Assembly (NCBI GenBank): GCA_010015655.1
Contig: ML976661.1
Location: forward strand, 529,795 to 593,794
Source of the DNA: Bimuria novae-zelandiae CBS 107.79
Taxonomy: Eukaryota > Ascomycota > Dothideomycetes > Pleosporales > Didymosphaeriaceae
Length of the DNA: 64,000 nt
Direction: 5' to 3'
In this document: positions 1 through 11,023 of the stretch, in pieces
Layout: each line of letters opens with the position of its first letter
How positions within the stretch are numbered: the stretch's first letter is position 1
Program-made: the position numbers and the translations under genes
The notes under the pieces: generated by a model
Seen by the model: the letters and a program-made list of their open reading frames with translations, nothing else
Databases searched by the model: none
What the model was told of the DNA's origin: nothing

Positions 1-634
1 CCGAGACCTTCGCCTTGTCAGACCTCCCCACAACACCAAATATACGAATAAAATATACGGGATGGGATTTGAATTACTCTAAATACCCTCCGCTATATCT
101 TTTATCTTTCGATAACCTGGTGTTGAGCCTCGAGACGGGGGGCCGAGGGTAGTGGGGTGAGGCTCCAGCCGCTCCCGCTGGGCCTGCCAGCATCACGACG
201 ACACCCATGGCCATCGCGACACCACAGCAGCAATAACGGGAGTTCGCAGCGCCTTGAGAACTCGAGGACATGACTTGCTATACAACATCGCTTGAGTGTG
301 AGACCTCCCTTACCCTTGGTCGGCGGGTCCGGACCCTCGGCGGGGATCTTAATCGAATTGACATCCTCGAAGCATTGCAACCACCGCCGCCATGGGAGAG
401 CAATGAGCCTCTGGAAACAGCACACCGATTGAATAGCTAATGACCGCATTTCGTGTAGGCAATTCGGCTTGGTTACTGATAGGGTAGCCCTCGAACGACC
501 GAACCCCTTCTTCCAGCCGTCCGCCGATGCCGCCACGAACGTTTTCGAACGCCCGCCCCCACTACCGCAGCGAGCATAGCACAACGGAGAGAATGCAGCA
601 GCCGGGTACAGCTACGTGCGAACAATGTGCATGG

Positions 635-1093
635 TCTCTCAGCAGCGATGCGCCCTACCCTGACTGTGGAGATTCGCCCTCGACCGTGTCCGGCACTTTC
701 AGAGCCGCTGAGCATACACCGAGCAAACCACACACCTGGAGAATGCTGGAGGTACGACTTCTGGACTTGGAAGCATTCATAAGGACGCGTCTATTGGCGG
801 TCTACGGCTGGTGGACATGCAACACCAGGGAACTCAAGACATGGCATCGTCACTGACCACCAGGTCTGCTGTCATTCCGCCAGCCGTTCTGAGAGGCAAG
901 GATGCGATGCTCACGATCAAGGGACCTCTGAGCAGCAGCGATGGACCGCATGACGTTTGCGAAAATCCGCCCTAGATCGTGTTCTGCACCTTCACAGTCG
1001 CTGAGCCTGCACCTCTGACGAGCGACGACCCGAGGACGAACTAGAGTGCGACCTCTTGGCTTGGAAGCATATAAAAAGGGTATCCATTGGCGC
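635..1093. repeat. Degenerate tandem duplication, period about 292 bp
   Basis: Two diverged copies are visible, about 635-800 and 926-1093. Shared blocks appear in the same order and spacing: CAGCAGCGATG, then CGCCCT..GA.CGTGT, then TTCA.AG.CGCTGAGC, then CTTGGAAGCAT, then ATTGGCG. Copy 2 carries a TATA-like ATATAAAAAGG where copy 1 has a broken version. Identity is roughly 65-70% by eye, so the duplication is old. Confidence 0.6.
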
Positions 1094-3554
1094 TTACCAG
1101 ATGGCGGAACTGTGACACCAACGGACGGGAGGTGCCCTTGCATATACAACGGAGCTGATGTTTTCGGACCGGCTCGTTCAGGAGATACCCAGGTGCTGGT
1201 CTCGACCAAGGCTTGTATGTGCAAAATCGGTGTGGACATTCCAGGGGTTCATTGTCCCGGCACACACAGACGGTGAAAGCGCAGAGAACACAACCCCGGG
1301 TTAGGCAACATAGCCACGACACCTCCGCGGTCATTCCAGCAAGGAGGGTTATGCATAATGGAGCAGTAGCTCGTGTCCGGGCAATAGTTGGAATGCGCTG
1401 CCGCGACACATGCTGGACATCCAGCTAGAAGAAGCTTCATGGCAGTTGGAGCCTCAATAGCCCTTGCAGAAAGCCCTCTCTGGGAAGCGGAGCCTGCGAT
1501 GTCTTTACCAGGATTCATTCGACGGGGGCGCGCCTCTGAGTGCATTACGGTAGGCAGGCCTGCCAACAGAAGACAACCTCGTACGAACACCCAGAGAAAC
1601 ATCCGGTAGAGGTCCACAATCACCAGCCTCTGACGACCGACCGACCGACCCGAGCCTGCATGGACAGACGGATATAGAGCAGGTCAGATGCTACCTCCCA
1701 CATGTCGGTGACTCAAAGGAATAAGAACGGCGCCTGTTTCCGGGGTGGTCACGCACTCCATGTGGCCTCGCGGCCCACGGAACAAGACAAGACAAACGTT
1801 CTGGTACGTGAAAGATCTCAGCAAGATGGCATGCACTGGCCTCTTCCCATAATAACATATGGCTCGGCGAGGTGCAGCTCACGCGTACGAAAAGGTGCAG
1901 AAGTTTGATCCATCCAGAGTGTTTGTTGAGGAAATTGTTCCAGACGGAATGCATCCCGGTCCGGTGGAATTCTCATTTCGAAGGTCTCAATCCTGGAGTG
2001 GTTCCAGATCTTTGGTCCTATTCGCGATGTCGTCCCATCTATGGAGGAATATTTGGGTTTCCAGGAGCATGTTGAGGCTTGTGTGTTGGATCAAGAAAGA
2101 GCTTGGGTTGATATGGAAAGTCTTGAGTGAGGAGCGACCCAAGATCGATCAGTAAGGTGGAAGTTGAAGAAAATTGCAAGCCTGGAATCTGGAAAGAACG
2201 CGAAGGATATCACGCTTTCCCTGGATGCCCGTGGAACGCCCCAAGCAGTCGAAAAATCTTCGAGTCGGATCTCACATCTAATTCTTTCGGACGAAGTGTC
2301 CCTGAGACCAGGATTACACGACCAATATCAGCAAAATCATCACTCTGCTAGCGTGGAAGGTGGCCGGAATGGTTCGTACGGGCTGCCATGCCGGTTTGCG
2401 ATGAACCTCTTGGAGGTGCATCGCCGCTGTGTATGCTTTTGAACCTCCTGGCGGCGTAGGCTGTTGTCACACCTTCATGCGGTGGCAAGGCCACATTACT
2501 TGGGCCAACATACATGCTCCAGCAGCCCTGATTCTCTACAGTTGCAATCAAAAGATCCTCTTCAACATTGTACTCTGGCATTGCCTGCGCCTGGTTTAGG
2601 TTTTGTGGGACAGGGCACTGCGAAATGGAGGGTTGTATTCCGCAGCGTTCTCGACCGTGCTCCCTCAATGGCTTTTTTCGGTATCCGAGATTGTACTTTG
2701 CGCAGTATGATGGGCGCGGAAACGGAGCGCTGTATCCTCTGCTGATCGCCTGTGCTGTCGTTGCTCACTCTGCAAAGCTAGAGGCCCTCCGTCGATGTCG
2801 CTTTTGCCCATTCCGGATGTCCGCTCTCATCGTTGCGTTACCAGGCCTGGAGCCACCTACAGCATATGGATTGTTCTTCAAGTCCGCATATCTTCGCGAA
2901 GATTGCTAGCGTCTCGATGGGACCCGTTAGCGAGCGACATTCGAACCCAAAGCCTTGTCTTTTCGAGTGGACTGCCGGTGGGATCGCGGAGCCTCTTCAT
3001 GCGATCGGCGCGTAGAGGGATGTCTTGATTGCGAGCGCCGTTGACGCTGATGTATTTCCCGCTCGAGTGGAGTGTGTCACCGAAACGAGACAGCGGTTGA
3101 TGCACATCGGACTCGCGAGCTGTCGACCCTTCCCGAGCTAGCTGAGGCAGTGTAGCGTGTACATGCCGACGTCGACCTCATGTTGCACTGCCCAGGTTGG
3201 GCTTCGCTGAACGTCGTTGTCTTCCAAATCGTTCGGTCTGTCATGCCCTTGCTCAGGCGCCAGTATCTGCGGTTGTGCCTCTGTTCCTGCCGAGTTCCAA
3301 TTCCGCGGTTCTCCCGCCACGTCTTCGGTGTAGGGACGAACGGTGTCGCTTCATGGCAGACTGCGCTTCGCACCATGACCAGATTTGATCGTGTTGGAGC
3401 TCTGCCGACGTTCTCCGCATGTATTCCTGCTTGTGGTAGCGTGATCACTGTCGATGACAGGGGACGGGTCCGTTCGTCGCGTTGTTCGGCGTGTGAAACT
3501 GCGTGCAAGGGTGTGTACCTCCTGCCGTCGATTCGGGTCGGGGTAACGGAAGGG

Positions 3555-3830
3555 ACATATGCTCTGTTATATGCTGTGTCGTTAGCGGTACATAAGAGAT
3601 TGTCCAAGGAAGACAGTGGATGCTCGGAGCGGGCGTGCATGCCTCTGGATGCTGTTCAAGTCTACCCTCGTCGAGCTGCTGCAGACCCAGGGGTATGTGC
3701 TCGGTTGCGTGCTGTATCATCAGCTGTATGCAAGGAGCTGTTCAAGAAAGACAGTGAACGCTTGGTGCGGGCGCGAGTATGCCATCAGGAGCTGCCTTAA
3801 GTTCACCCTTGTCGTGCTGTGGCGGACCCC
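3555..3830. repeat. Degenerate tandem duplication, period 138 bp
   Basis: Two adjacent copies, about 3555-3690 and 3692-3830, share ordered blocks such as GTGCTGTAT/ATGCTGTGT, AAGACAGTG, GCGGGCG and CCCT.GTCG.GCTG..GC.GACCC. The period is a multiple of three, and in one plus-strand frame both copies read a related peptide with AVSxAVxK followed by KxDS. That could hint at an old coding repeat, but no start, splice pattern or family supports a gene. Confidence 0.6.
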
Positions 3831-5852
3831 GGAGACTCCACCGCGGCCAGTATATAAAGGTTGACAGGATATAATCTGAGCGCGCGCGCGTTCTCGCATA
3901 GCCCGTGGCTCTCATGATGGGCTGCCAGGGTGATTGTATCGTGAGCATGTCGACGTCGCGGAGCTAAGACGCCCATGTCTCAACACCGAATGGTCGCAAC
4001 ACATGGGAGCAGCTCGGCGCTAGCAGTGCGAGACCCTAATATGCCCCTTGTAGCTTCGAATATTCTGTGCGGACCATGAAAGGGCGCGCAAAACGGTGGA
4101 GGGGACGCCGCCGCCACCGGAGGCGGTTGTGAAAGATAACCCTCGGTCTGCGGTCAGCCGGAAGAGCGCAGAAAACGACCTAAGATCGTCTGCTGTTGTA
4201 TGACATATCGGTACAATCTACGGGTTCGAGGCTCTGGCCGGCGAAGTCTGTTGCGGGTATCTGTGAGGAGGGTGTGGGAGGCGAAGAGCGTGCACGGCAG
4301 GCGGCCCCTCAAGCCCCTGCCTCAAGCCCCAAGCCCACGACCTACTACGCGTGCAGCGGAATGGCCTATATGTTTCCTCAAGTGCCATTCTTGGGCAAAA
4401 TAGGGTATAAAACAGCTCGCGGCCCAATGCTGGCGCCTCAGAGGTTTAAGAGCGTGCGGCGGACAGTCAACCCCTCTGGAAGCCCTGACATCAGACCGGC
4501 GGCCCATTCCGCATTGCCAACGCAATAAGACGAGCCCTGGGGACACACATGAGGTCCATTGTCAATACCCAAAAAAAGATGGGCGAGGAGCGTATAGCTA
4601 GTGGTCAACCCAGAGCGCCGCCCTTGCTGCGGACCCGCAACCCAACCGCGCCATCACGTCACAAGCATGGCTACAGCACATATAAACATAGCCTGGCCCT
4701 CCATTATGATGGTCTACACCTCTTCTCCATCGTGCAGGCCCCTATCCATCCCTCCCAAGCTGTGTGGCCGCCACCGTCGGTCCCATAGCACCTGCCCTCC
4801 CCAAAAAAAACCACAAAAACAAGCTGGCCCCTCCACCGCCCAAAGCCGGACTTGAACCTCCGCACACCCCGCCAAAAACGACGCTGGTGAGGGGAAGTAC
4901 TTCCTAATTGTAGAATCCGGAATTTATATGTCGTCGTCGAGTCGCCGCGCCGTGTGTACAGGGGAAGGGCAGAGGGGATATGGTACTTACTAGTTGGGTG
5001 GGCAGTTTACATGTCTTGCCTAGGACGAGTACCACTGTGCCATGAGACCGGGAAGGCCTTGTATGCTTTGATGGGGTAAGGCTGCCTACAAGGCTTTATA
5101 ACCGCTTAGAAGTGAGAGGGTTGCTTGGGTGGGTGACCATGAGGTGAGGAAAGAACGTTTGGGAGGCTGGCAGAAGGGGTAGGCACGGGGTGGGCTTCAC
5201 TGGAGAACGGGGTTTAAGAGGGTGGCATGGGAATTTGGAGGTTGTGGACTTGCGTATCTGAGGCGTTGCTTGGGCGAGTAGCTCTGGTGCATCGGTTGGC
5301 AGGTTTGGTTCGATGCAGGGCCCATTGTGTGCATCTGCTTCTCCGCTCGCCGTCCTACGCTTATTAGAAAATGGATGCAAGCAAAAGAGCTAGGAACTAT
5401 GTCTGCCCCTATATATGTGCTGCGAGGGGTATTTGTACGAGAATGCATTTTGCGTCACGGAAATACGTCGCTTGGACATAAAGTTGAGCCTGCCGAATCT
5501 GCAAACGACGTAGCAGGCGAGCATATCGAACTGAGCTGAGTACAGCCACGCCCCTCACAAGTAGCTGTTCAAGATCGATATGTTTTCAATATCATGTGTA
5601 TTCGGGATGATGAATCGAGTTCGAGATCACCCACCGCAAAGCTGATTGAGGTTCGCCGCGATACATTTCTACATGTCAGCTACAATACAGGATTTCTTAC
5701 AATAATGTCACGTATCAAAGCCTCTATTTCTCAAATTCGGTAGCACTCAACCTAAACTAGATCTTATGTGCTCGTTCCACATAATCTATAAAAGCCTTGC
5801 CATTCGGCAATCCTGATATCCTACACCCACATCACCATCCCCCTCCCCTCGC

Positions 5853-6861
5853 TCAAACCCTCTTCTTATCCTCCCCCGCCGTCCCCCTCAACTTCCCCAA
5901 CTTAAACTTCGTCGAAAAATACCAATCCATGATGCCCCTAGGGAGGTAGCTCCAGCCAAACCAAACCAACCAACTCATCTTCCCCTCCCACACCCACCTC
6001 TTCGTGACCAGTCCCAGCCAGCTCTCCCCACCCAACACATGCCTCACGCAACTCCTTGCATACTGCCTCGTATCCATGCCCATCTGCTGGCTCAGCGTCA
6101 AGCGCTTCTCATACTGGTCTGCGATCGGGACATAATAGCTGCCTTCCGGTAACTCGCGATGCGTCCTCGCGATATTGCTTTTCACGCCGCCGGTCACGAT
6201 GGTGATGACGCGCACGCCGAGCGGCGCGAGTTCCACGCGCAGGGTATCCGAGTACGCATGCAGCGCGGCCTTGGAAGCTGCGTACACGGAAGCGAAGACG
6301 TAGGGCATGACGCCGGCCAGGCTGCCTGTTTGCACGATGGTGCCCTTTGCGGCGATCAGCATCGGGGCGAAGGTCTGGCAGAGCTTCATGACGGCGAAGA
6401 CGTTGGTGTCGAAGGTCTCTTGGACCTCGACCATGGAGATGTCGGTCGCGGGCACGGTGTAGTTGCGGCCGGCGTTGTTGTAGAGGACGTCGAGCGTGCC
6501 GTTGGTAATCTCGGCGACGCGGTCGCGGAGGGCGGATATGGAGGCATCGTGTGGGAGCTCGAGGGGGAGGTAGGCGATGTTTTCGTGGGGCGGCGTGTAT
6601 TTAGAGGGGTTGCGGACGGTCGCGAGGACGTGGAAACCTGGGTTGGAGGATGAGTCGAGGGGGATGTGGGATTGGAAGATGGTGTAGACGGACCTTGGGC
6701 GGCAAATTCGAGCGCGAGGTAGTGGCCTATGCCTCCCGGTGTGCAGCTGTGGCTTGTGAGCTGACGTTCAGGCGTGGCCGTTTCCCGTTTCCGTCTGGTG
6801 TGGTGTTGGGTTGAGAGACATACCCGGTGATTAGCGCATATCGATTCCTCTGCTCTGCCAT
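5853..6861 (-). CDS. NADPH-dependent 1-acyldihydroxyacetone-phosphate reductase-like SDR
   Basis: Short-chain dehydrogenase of the AYR1 type. Family members reduce 1-acyl-DHAP to lysophosphatidate with NADPH at the ER or lipid droplet. I build three exons: 6861-6824, 6746-6694 and 6637-5853, separated by introns of 77 nt (GTATGT..ACAG) and 56 nt (GTCCGT..CCAG). They give 291 aa. Splicing restores the cofactor-binding start ALITGCTPGGIG near residues 8-19, then VLATVRNP, the NNAG motif, a catalytic Ser region and YAASK. The C-terminus WLVWFGWSYLPRGIMDWY is hydrophobic, as in membrane-associated relatives. Without both introns the N-terminal Rossmann fold falls in three frames, so the splice model is firm. 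Substrate is inferred from family resemblance; another lipid or ketone substrate is possible. Confidence 0.85.
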
Positions 6862-6928
6862 TGTATTGCAGATACAATTCTAAAGCAGTACAACACGTTT
6901 TTATATTCACAGGATCTGCTGTGACCTT

Positions 6929-6988
6929 ATCTGTAGAGGTCGTATCTGTAGAGGTCGTATCTGTAGAGGTCGTATCTGTAGAGGTCGT
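6929..6988. repeat. Four perfect 15-bp tandem repeats
   Basis: The unit ATCTGTAGAGGTCGT occurs four times head to tail. It lies about 70-130 bp upstream of the start codon of the minus-strand AYR1-like gene, so it sits in the promoter or 5' UTR. It could be a repeated protein-binding site or a neutral minisatellite. Confidence 0.85.
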
Positions 6989-7412
6989 TTTCTGCTGAGC
7001 CCAGCAGCATCAATTAGTAGCGTGCTAGCTGACGTTCTTCTGACTGAGGCAAGCTATGACCACCTCGCATGTACCTGCTTCGTGCTTCACGTTCGAGCTG
7101 AAGTTACCCCGCTTTCACTTTACTGTTGCACCCCCTGTGGCTGAACGCGTCTACGAAGGCCGCCTGGATACGATGACTTAATGCTTGATAGTCTTCGAGC
7201 TGAAAGCTTCTACTAGCTGAAATGTTATCCGGATACATAAAGCAAAGAGCCGGGAACGAGATGGACGGTTGCTACCAAATGTCTACTACATTTTAGCTTC
7301 GCATATCCGTTCATTTACTTTTCCATTCTTTGTGTACCGATGTAGACACGTCTCAATTTAGACTACGACAACTACACCTGCAATCCTTCACGAAGGAGTC
7401 TCGAAAGTCGAA
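6989..7412. other. Intergenic, nothing recognised
   Basis: Spacer between the divergent AYR1-like gene and the methyltransferase pseudogene. I see no RNA gene or mobile-element end. Confidence 0.4.
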
Positions 7413-8316
7413 ATGCCTCCGCCGCCATGGATCATGAGGGTGGTGCCATTTCCAAGTCTGTTGGGACCGTCATTCCTGCTCGGATTGGGCATGTATCGTA
7501 CGTTCTGCTAAACAACAAGCCCTATACAAAACTAACTGAGATAACACTACGACAGATTTCACCGCGACGATCCTGGAGATCAACTTCATCAAACGTGAAC
7601 CCAGAAAGCTCCTCAACCTCACCCAAGTCCGTTACAAAACCTTCGCCCGCCTGTAGACGTACAACGGCACTGAAATGTCCCAGGACATGCCAGGTCCCCT
7701 CGATGACCTGGTCATCCGATGCCGCGGGGTGGTCTCGATATGGACCGGGCTCCGGTGAGCTTCTAAAATGATTCAATCCTGAAGGCATCACTGCGATTTA
7801 CGATGCTGAACCTGCTGCGGATCTGCACGCAGGACTGCTGAAGAATGCGCGAAAGGCGGGCTTTGGAGACAGTACCACGCATTGCTCTACAGCGGCGAGC
7901 CAGAAAGCCTCATTCCTGCTTTGCATAAGAGTGGCATCTTAGGCACGAACGGGACGGCAGGAGCGGCCGAGAATGGAGTGTTTGACGAGATATGCTGCCT
8001 AAGAGTCCTGTGTGGAGTACCGCATCCGAAGGAGACGATCCAAGGACTGTACTCATTGCTGAAGCCGGGGGGCAGAGTGGTGGTCCGTGGGCACTTCGCC
8101 AATCCGTGGCGGACTGAGGGAAGTATCGTAGGAAGCGCAATGCAGTTCCTTTACTCAGTGGCAGGTTGGTCATTCTTCCTAGGCGGATGCGAACTGCAAA
8201 GGCATACGGCTGAATTCTTGCGAGAAGCGGGAGAATGGGACAAGATCCAGCTGCAGTGTGAGGATCCGAAGGGCGTGATTCCGTTTGTTGTCGGAGAGCT
8301 GATCAAGAAGAGATGA
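7413..8316 (+). pseudogene. Broken SAM-dependent methyltransferase (Methyltransf_11-like)
   Basis: The C-terminal 144 codons (7882-8316) read like a class I methyltransferase: an LRVLCGVPHPKETI strand and helix, then LYSLLKPGGRVVVRGH and FFLGGCELQRHTAEFLREAG, typical of a fungal family with an N-terminal hydrophobic segment. Upstream pieces of the same protein lie in other frames: INFIKREPRKLLNLTQVRYK near 7575-7640, IWTG near 7735, and FNPEGITAIYDAEPAADL near 7767-7820. Two stops interrupt them where Trp is expected (TAG at about 7654, TGA at about 7763), and at least two one-base frameshifts lie near 7750 and 7870. A probable intron (GTATCG..ACAG) spans about 7489-7555. The glycine-rich SAM loop is disrupted. 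With four lesions this is a pseudogene; sequencing error could not easily explain all of them. Confidence 0.8.
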
Positions 8317-8725
8317 TGAGTAATTGGGGGCCTACAGTCGACTCAGTAGGAACGGTGGGTTTAGAGAATTTTACACGGGGCTATGGTTCGGAGGTGTTGT
8401 TCGAGTGACTATTTGGTCTTTGCAAGCTTCTCCAAAGCACGGCATTCGCGCCATTTGAAAGCACCATAATTATCGCACACGCAACGATTCACAAATCCAA
8501 GGTGTTGGTTGGTGTTGTTCGGTGTCACTCGAGTGAAGCAGCGGGTGCACAATTGAGGAAGGTGGACCCGTGGGCCTCGGCTCGGCGTGCTTTTTAACGT
8601 TCAGTTCCGGTAACGGAAGCATGGACGATGACGTTCATTATATCAGTCATCAACAAGAGTGGGACTGCTTGTTCATGAATCCACACCAACGATGGATACT
8701 CTAACCTTCACAAACATATTTCGCT
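8317..8725. other. Intergenic, probable promoter of the SDR at 8726
   Basis: No gene is seen. The stretch separates a dead methyltransferase from an intact co-oriented SDR and presumably holds the SDR promoter. No element could be named. Confidence 0.4.
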
Positions 8726-9743
8726 ATGGCATACGGTCGCGTAGGAGTCGTGACAGGCGCCAACAAGGTACGTGCAGTCCCGCGAGAAGAGTATGACGTA
8801 TTTGACTAATACTTGTCAGGGAATTGGACTCGCAATTGGTATGTAACCCTCGTGCGGCCATATCATCTTCCGCTAACATGGATCAGTGCGACAATTGGCG
8901 CTGCAATATCCCAAATCTCATCTACACAATGGTCCTTTCTTGATCTATCTCACTGCTCGCGACCAGGGCCGGGGCGAGACCGCTTTGAAGAACCTGAACG
9001 AGGATTCTCAACTTAAACAGGCCAAGGCGCTTAAGAGTGACGGGGGCGAGTCTGAAATCAAGTACCATCAGCTAGATATCACCGATCTCAAGAGCGTGCA
9101 GACTTTTGCAGAGTACCTCAAGCAAACCCATGGTGATGGCATCGACTTTGTCATCAACAATGCGGGCATTGCGCTGAACGGTTTTGGTCAGTCGTAGCAC
9201 CAAAAACTCTGATCTATCAGGTGATTGACTTATGTAGATGCCAACGTTGTCAAGACTACCTTGGGCTGCAACTACTACAACACCATGGAGGCATGCCATA
9301 CATTCCTACCGCTTTTGAAACCAACAGGCCGCCTCATAAATGTGGCCAGTGTGTCTGGCCATCTCAACAAGTACTCCGACGAGGTTCGCCAGCGATTCCT
9401 CTCCGCCAAAACTGAGCGCGACATTACCGCCATCATGCAGGACTTCCAATCAGCTGTAGAAGCTGGGAAAGAGAAGGAGGCCGGCTTTCCAAGTGCTGCA
9501 TATGCCGTCTCGAAGGCTGGGCTTATTGGCGCTACAAAGGCACTTGCTCGAGCGGAGAAAGAGAAGGGGAGCCAGATCTCAATTAACGCCCTCTGCCCAG
9601 GATGGGTAAATACCGATATGACCAAGGGTAAGGGAACGAAGACGCCTGATGAAGGGGCACAAACGCCAGTAATGCTTGCGCTGTCGGACATCAAGGGGGC
9701 AACAGGGGAGTTCTGGCAGAATGAGAGGCCTATCGAGTGGTAG
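8726..9743 (+). CDS. Carbonyl-reductase-like short-chain dehydrogenase
   Basis: Four exons, 8726-8767, 8820-8838, 8887-9186 and 9238-9743, with GT-AG introns of 52, 48 and 51 nt, give 288 aa. The joined N-terminus reads VVTGANKGIGLAIVRQLA, the TGxxxGIG cofactor loop; later come NNAGIA, the catalytic Ser in NVASVSG, and YAVSKAG. The long insertion between the Ser and Tyr motifs and the C-terminal LCPGWVNTDMTKGKGTKTP match mammalian CBR1-type monomeric carbonyl reductases, which reduce quinones and other carbonyls with NADPH. The second exon is only 19 nt. The gene is intact although the methyltransferase upstream is dead. The physiological substrate cannot be told from sequence. Confidence 0.9.
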
Positions 9744-10086
9744 GTAGCAATGATTCATATATCATGAGAGCTAATGCCTGCATTCTATGCAGTAGTGTGT
9801 CTAATAGACAGTTCAGCTTTTGGTTTTTGCTTGCTGTGCAGCTTCGCATCGTAGTTCGACAGAATCACACATTCACACCTTCTCGAAAGAGGAAAGTGAG
9901 ACCCACTCCCTGCGATCCAGTAACATGTGCTCAAGTAAACTCGTGTGCCGAAGCACAGCCACACTGCGTCACCCCACTTTCAGTATCATAAACCACCTCC
10001 CTTCGTTGTCGCTCAGTACAGAATTTCAATAATAAGAACCACGCCTGGGTGTCCTTCCAGGAGTGTTGACGCAGTAAGGGAACGCA
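9744..10086. other. Intergenic, nothing recognised
   Basis: Spacer between two co-oriented genes. No promoter element or RNA gene could be named. Confidence 0.4.
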
Positions 10087-10995
10087 ATGAACAGTCAGCT
10101 CAGTAAAGAATACGTGGTCAACATGATAAACTTCAGGGAGAAAATTGAGCAAGCGCTCTCAGAAACCAAAGACGAACCTACACAGATCGACCGCATCGCC
10201 GAGATCCGCGGCTGGTTCCGTCCCAACCAGAACAGCGATATCTATCCCGCTATTCAAAACTACCTCAACGGCTCCGCAGATCTCCAGACCACTGTCGCAA
10301 AAATAGCAAAACCGATTGACGAAGCCATCAAAGAGGGCAAAACCGATGACATCTCGCTGGGGTATATTTGGAACTCCCTTCTCCATTCTTCAAAGAGGAT
10401 ACCGTTCCGGGACGCCGAACAACATGCGAAGCTTGTCGATTTGGTGAAAGCGATACAGGAGCACCCGGATCCTTCTGGAGGTTCGACGTACAAGACGCTA
10501 TCCGGGCTGGGTATGCAAGCCCGCGAAGCGTACAACGACATCCCTCGTCACGACACTGGCCTCTTCAAGCAGGATTTCCATGCGTGGGCGAATTTGAATT
10601 ACTTCCTTGCGCGTCTGACAGAGTCGGGTGTGTTCGAGTTCTACCTCTACACTATCTGGGCGATGAGGGAAGCGCTGGAGAAGGCGCCGGGGCGGCTGCC
10701 GGGGTGGTACGACATTCATGTGCCGGCGGCTGCGGTGTGGGTGTTTGCGCTTGGGAGCAAGTTGTATGAGAGGGAAGAGGATTTAACGCCGAAGAATAGG
10801 AATGAAGGGAATCCTGCTAAGGGCGGGGACTTGTGGACTGGGGGTCCGGTGTTCAGCAAGGAGAGGTGGGCGTTTTGGAAGAAGAGGTTTGGGGACGTTG
10901 CGGGGGAGGAAGGCGACGCTTCACTGGTCAGTGAAGAGACGAGGAAGATTGCGAGGGATGCGGTTGAAGCGATGGAGAAGGCGGAAAGTGCTTGA
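10087..10995 (+). CDS. DUF3632-like uncharacterised protein
   Basis: Intronless frame of 302 aa, soluble, with no signal peptide or membrane segment. Trp-rich helical blocks (YIWNSLLHSSKRIPFRD near 103-119, then AWANLNYFLARLTESG and FYLYTIWAMREALE) and a late WTGGPVFSKERWAFWKKRF resemble the fungal DUF3632 family, whose function is unknown. An internal Met about 12 codons in could be the true start; the first was chosen because no upstream stop separates the two. The assignment rests on overall pattern, not a catalytic motif. Confidence 0.7.
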   Translation: MNSQLSKEYVVNMINFREKIEQALSETKDEPTQIDRIAEIRGWFRPNQNSDIYPAIQNYLNGSADLQTTVAKIAKPIDEAIKEGKTDDISLGYIWNSLLHSSKRIPFRDAEQHAKLVDLVKAIQEHPDPSGGSTYKTLSGLGMQAREAYNDIPRHDTGLFKQDFHAWANLNYFLARLTESGVFEFYLYTIWAMREALEKAPGRLPGWYDIHVPAAAVWVFALGSKLYEREEDLTPKNRNEGNPAKGGDLWTGGPVFSKERWAFWKKRFGDVAGEEGDASLVSEETRKIARDAVEAMEKAESA

Positions 10996-11023
10996 GTTAC
11001 CGCGATACAATATGGTTGCGATC

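Larger units (their letters stand above)
1..5852. other. Gene-poor GC-rich stretch with no supported gene
   Basis: No open frame here resembles a known family. The longest (206 codons, 3180-3800, plus strand) is Cys/Arg-rich with a composition expected from out-of-frame GC-rich DNA. The stretch does hold two decayed tandem duplications (listed separately) and several TATA-like boxes on the plus strand, near 1070, 3850, 4409 and 4675. CpA and TpG are frequent, so it is not RIP-saturated like the right end of the window. It may be decayed non-coding or subtelomere-like DNA, or hold short or non-coding transcripts invisible without RNA data. Confidence 0.5.

Noticed and set aside
3180..3800. 206-codon open frame on the plus strand
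   Set aside because: Composition is Cys/Arg-rich and irregular, no family pattern, no splice logic; its openness follows from GC-rich tandem repeat DNA.
4841..4925. tRNA-like minus-strand sequence with a GGTTCAAGTCC T-loop
   Set aside because: The T-stem does not pair, no D-arm or anticodon arm fits, and the acceptor ends do not match. Only CCGGA/TCCGG at the edges pair.
6159..6653. 164-codon plus-strand frame opposite the AYR1-like gene
   Set aside because: His/Gly/Glu-rich shadow of a high-GC coding strand.
6929..6988. Short direct repeats considered as a CRISPR array
   Set aside because: The units abut with no spacers, and the genome is eukaryotic.
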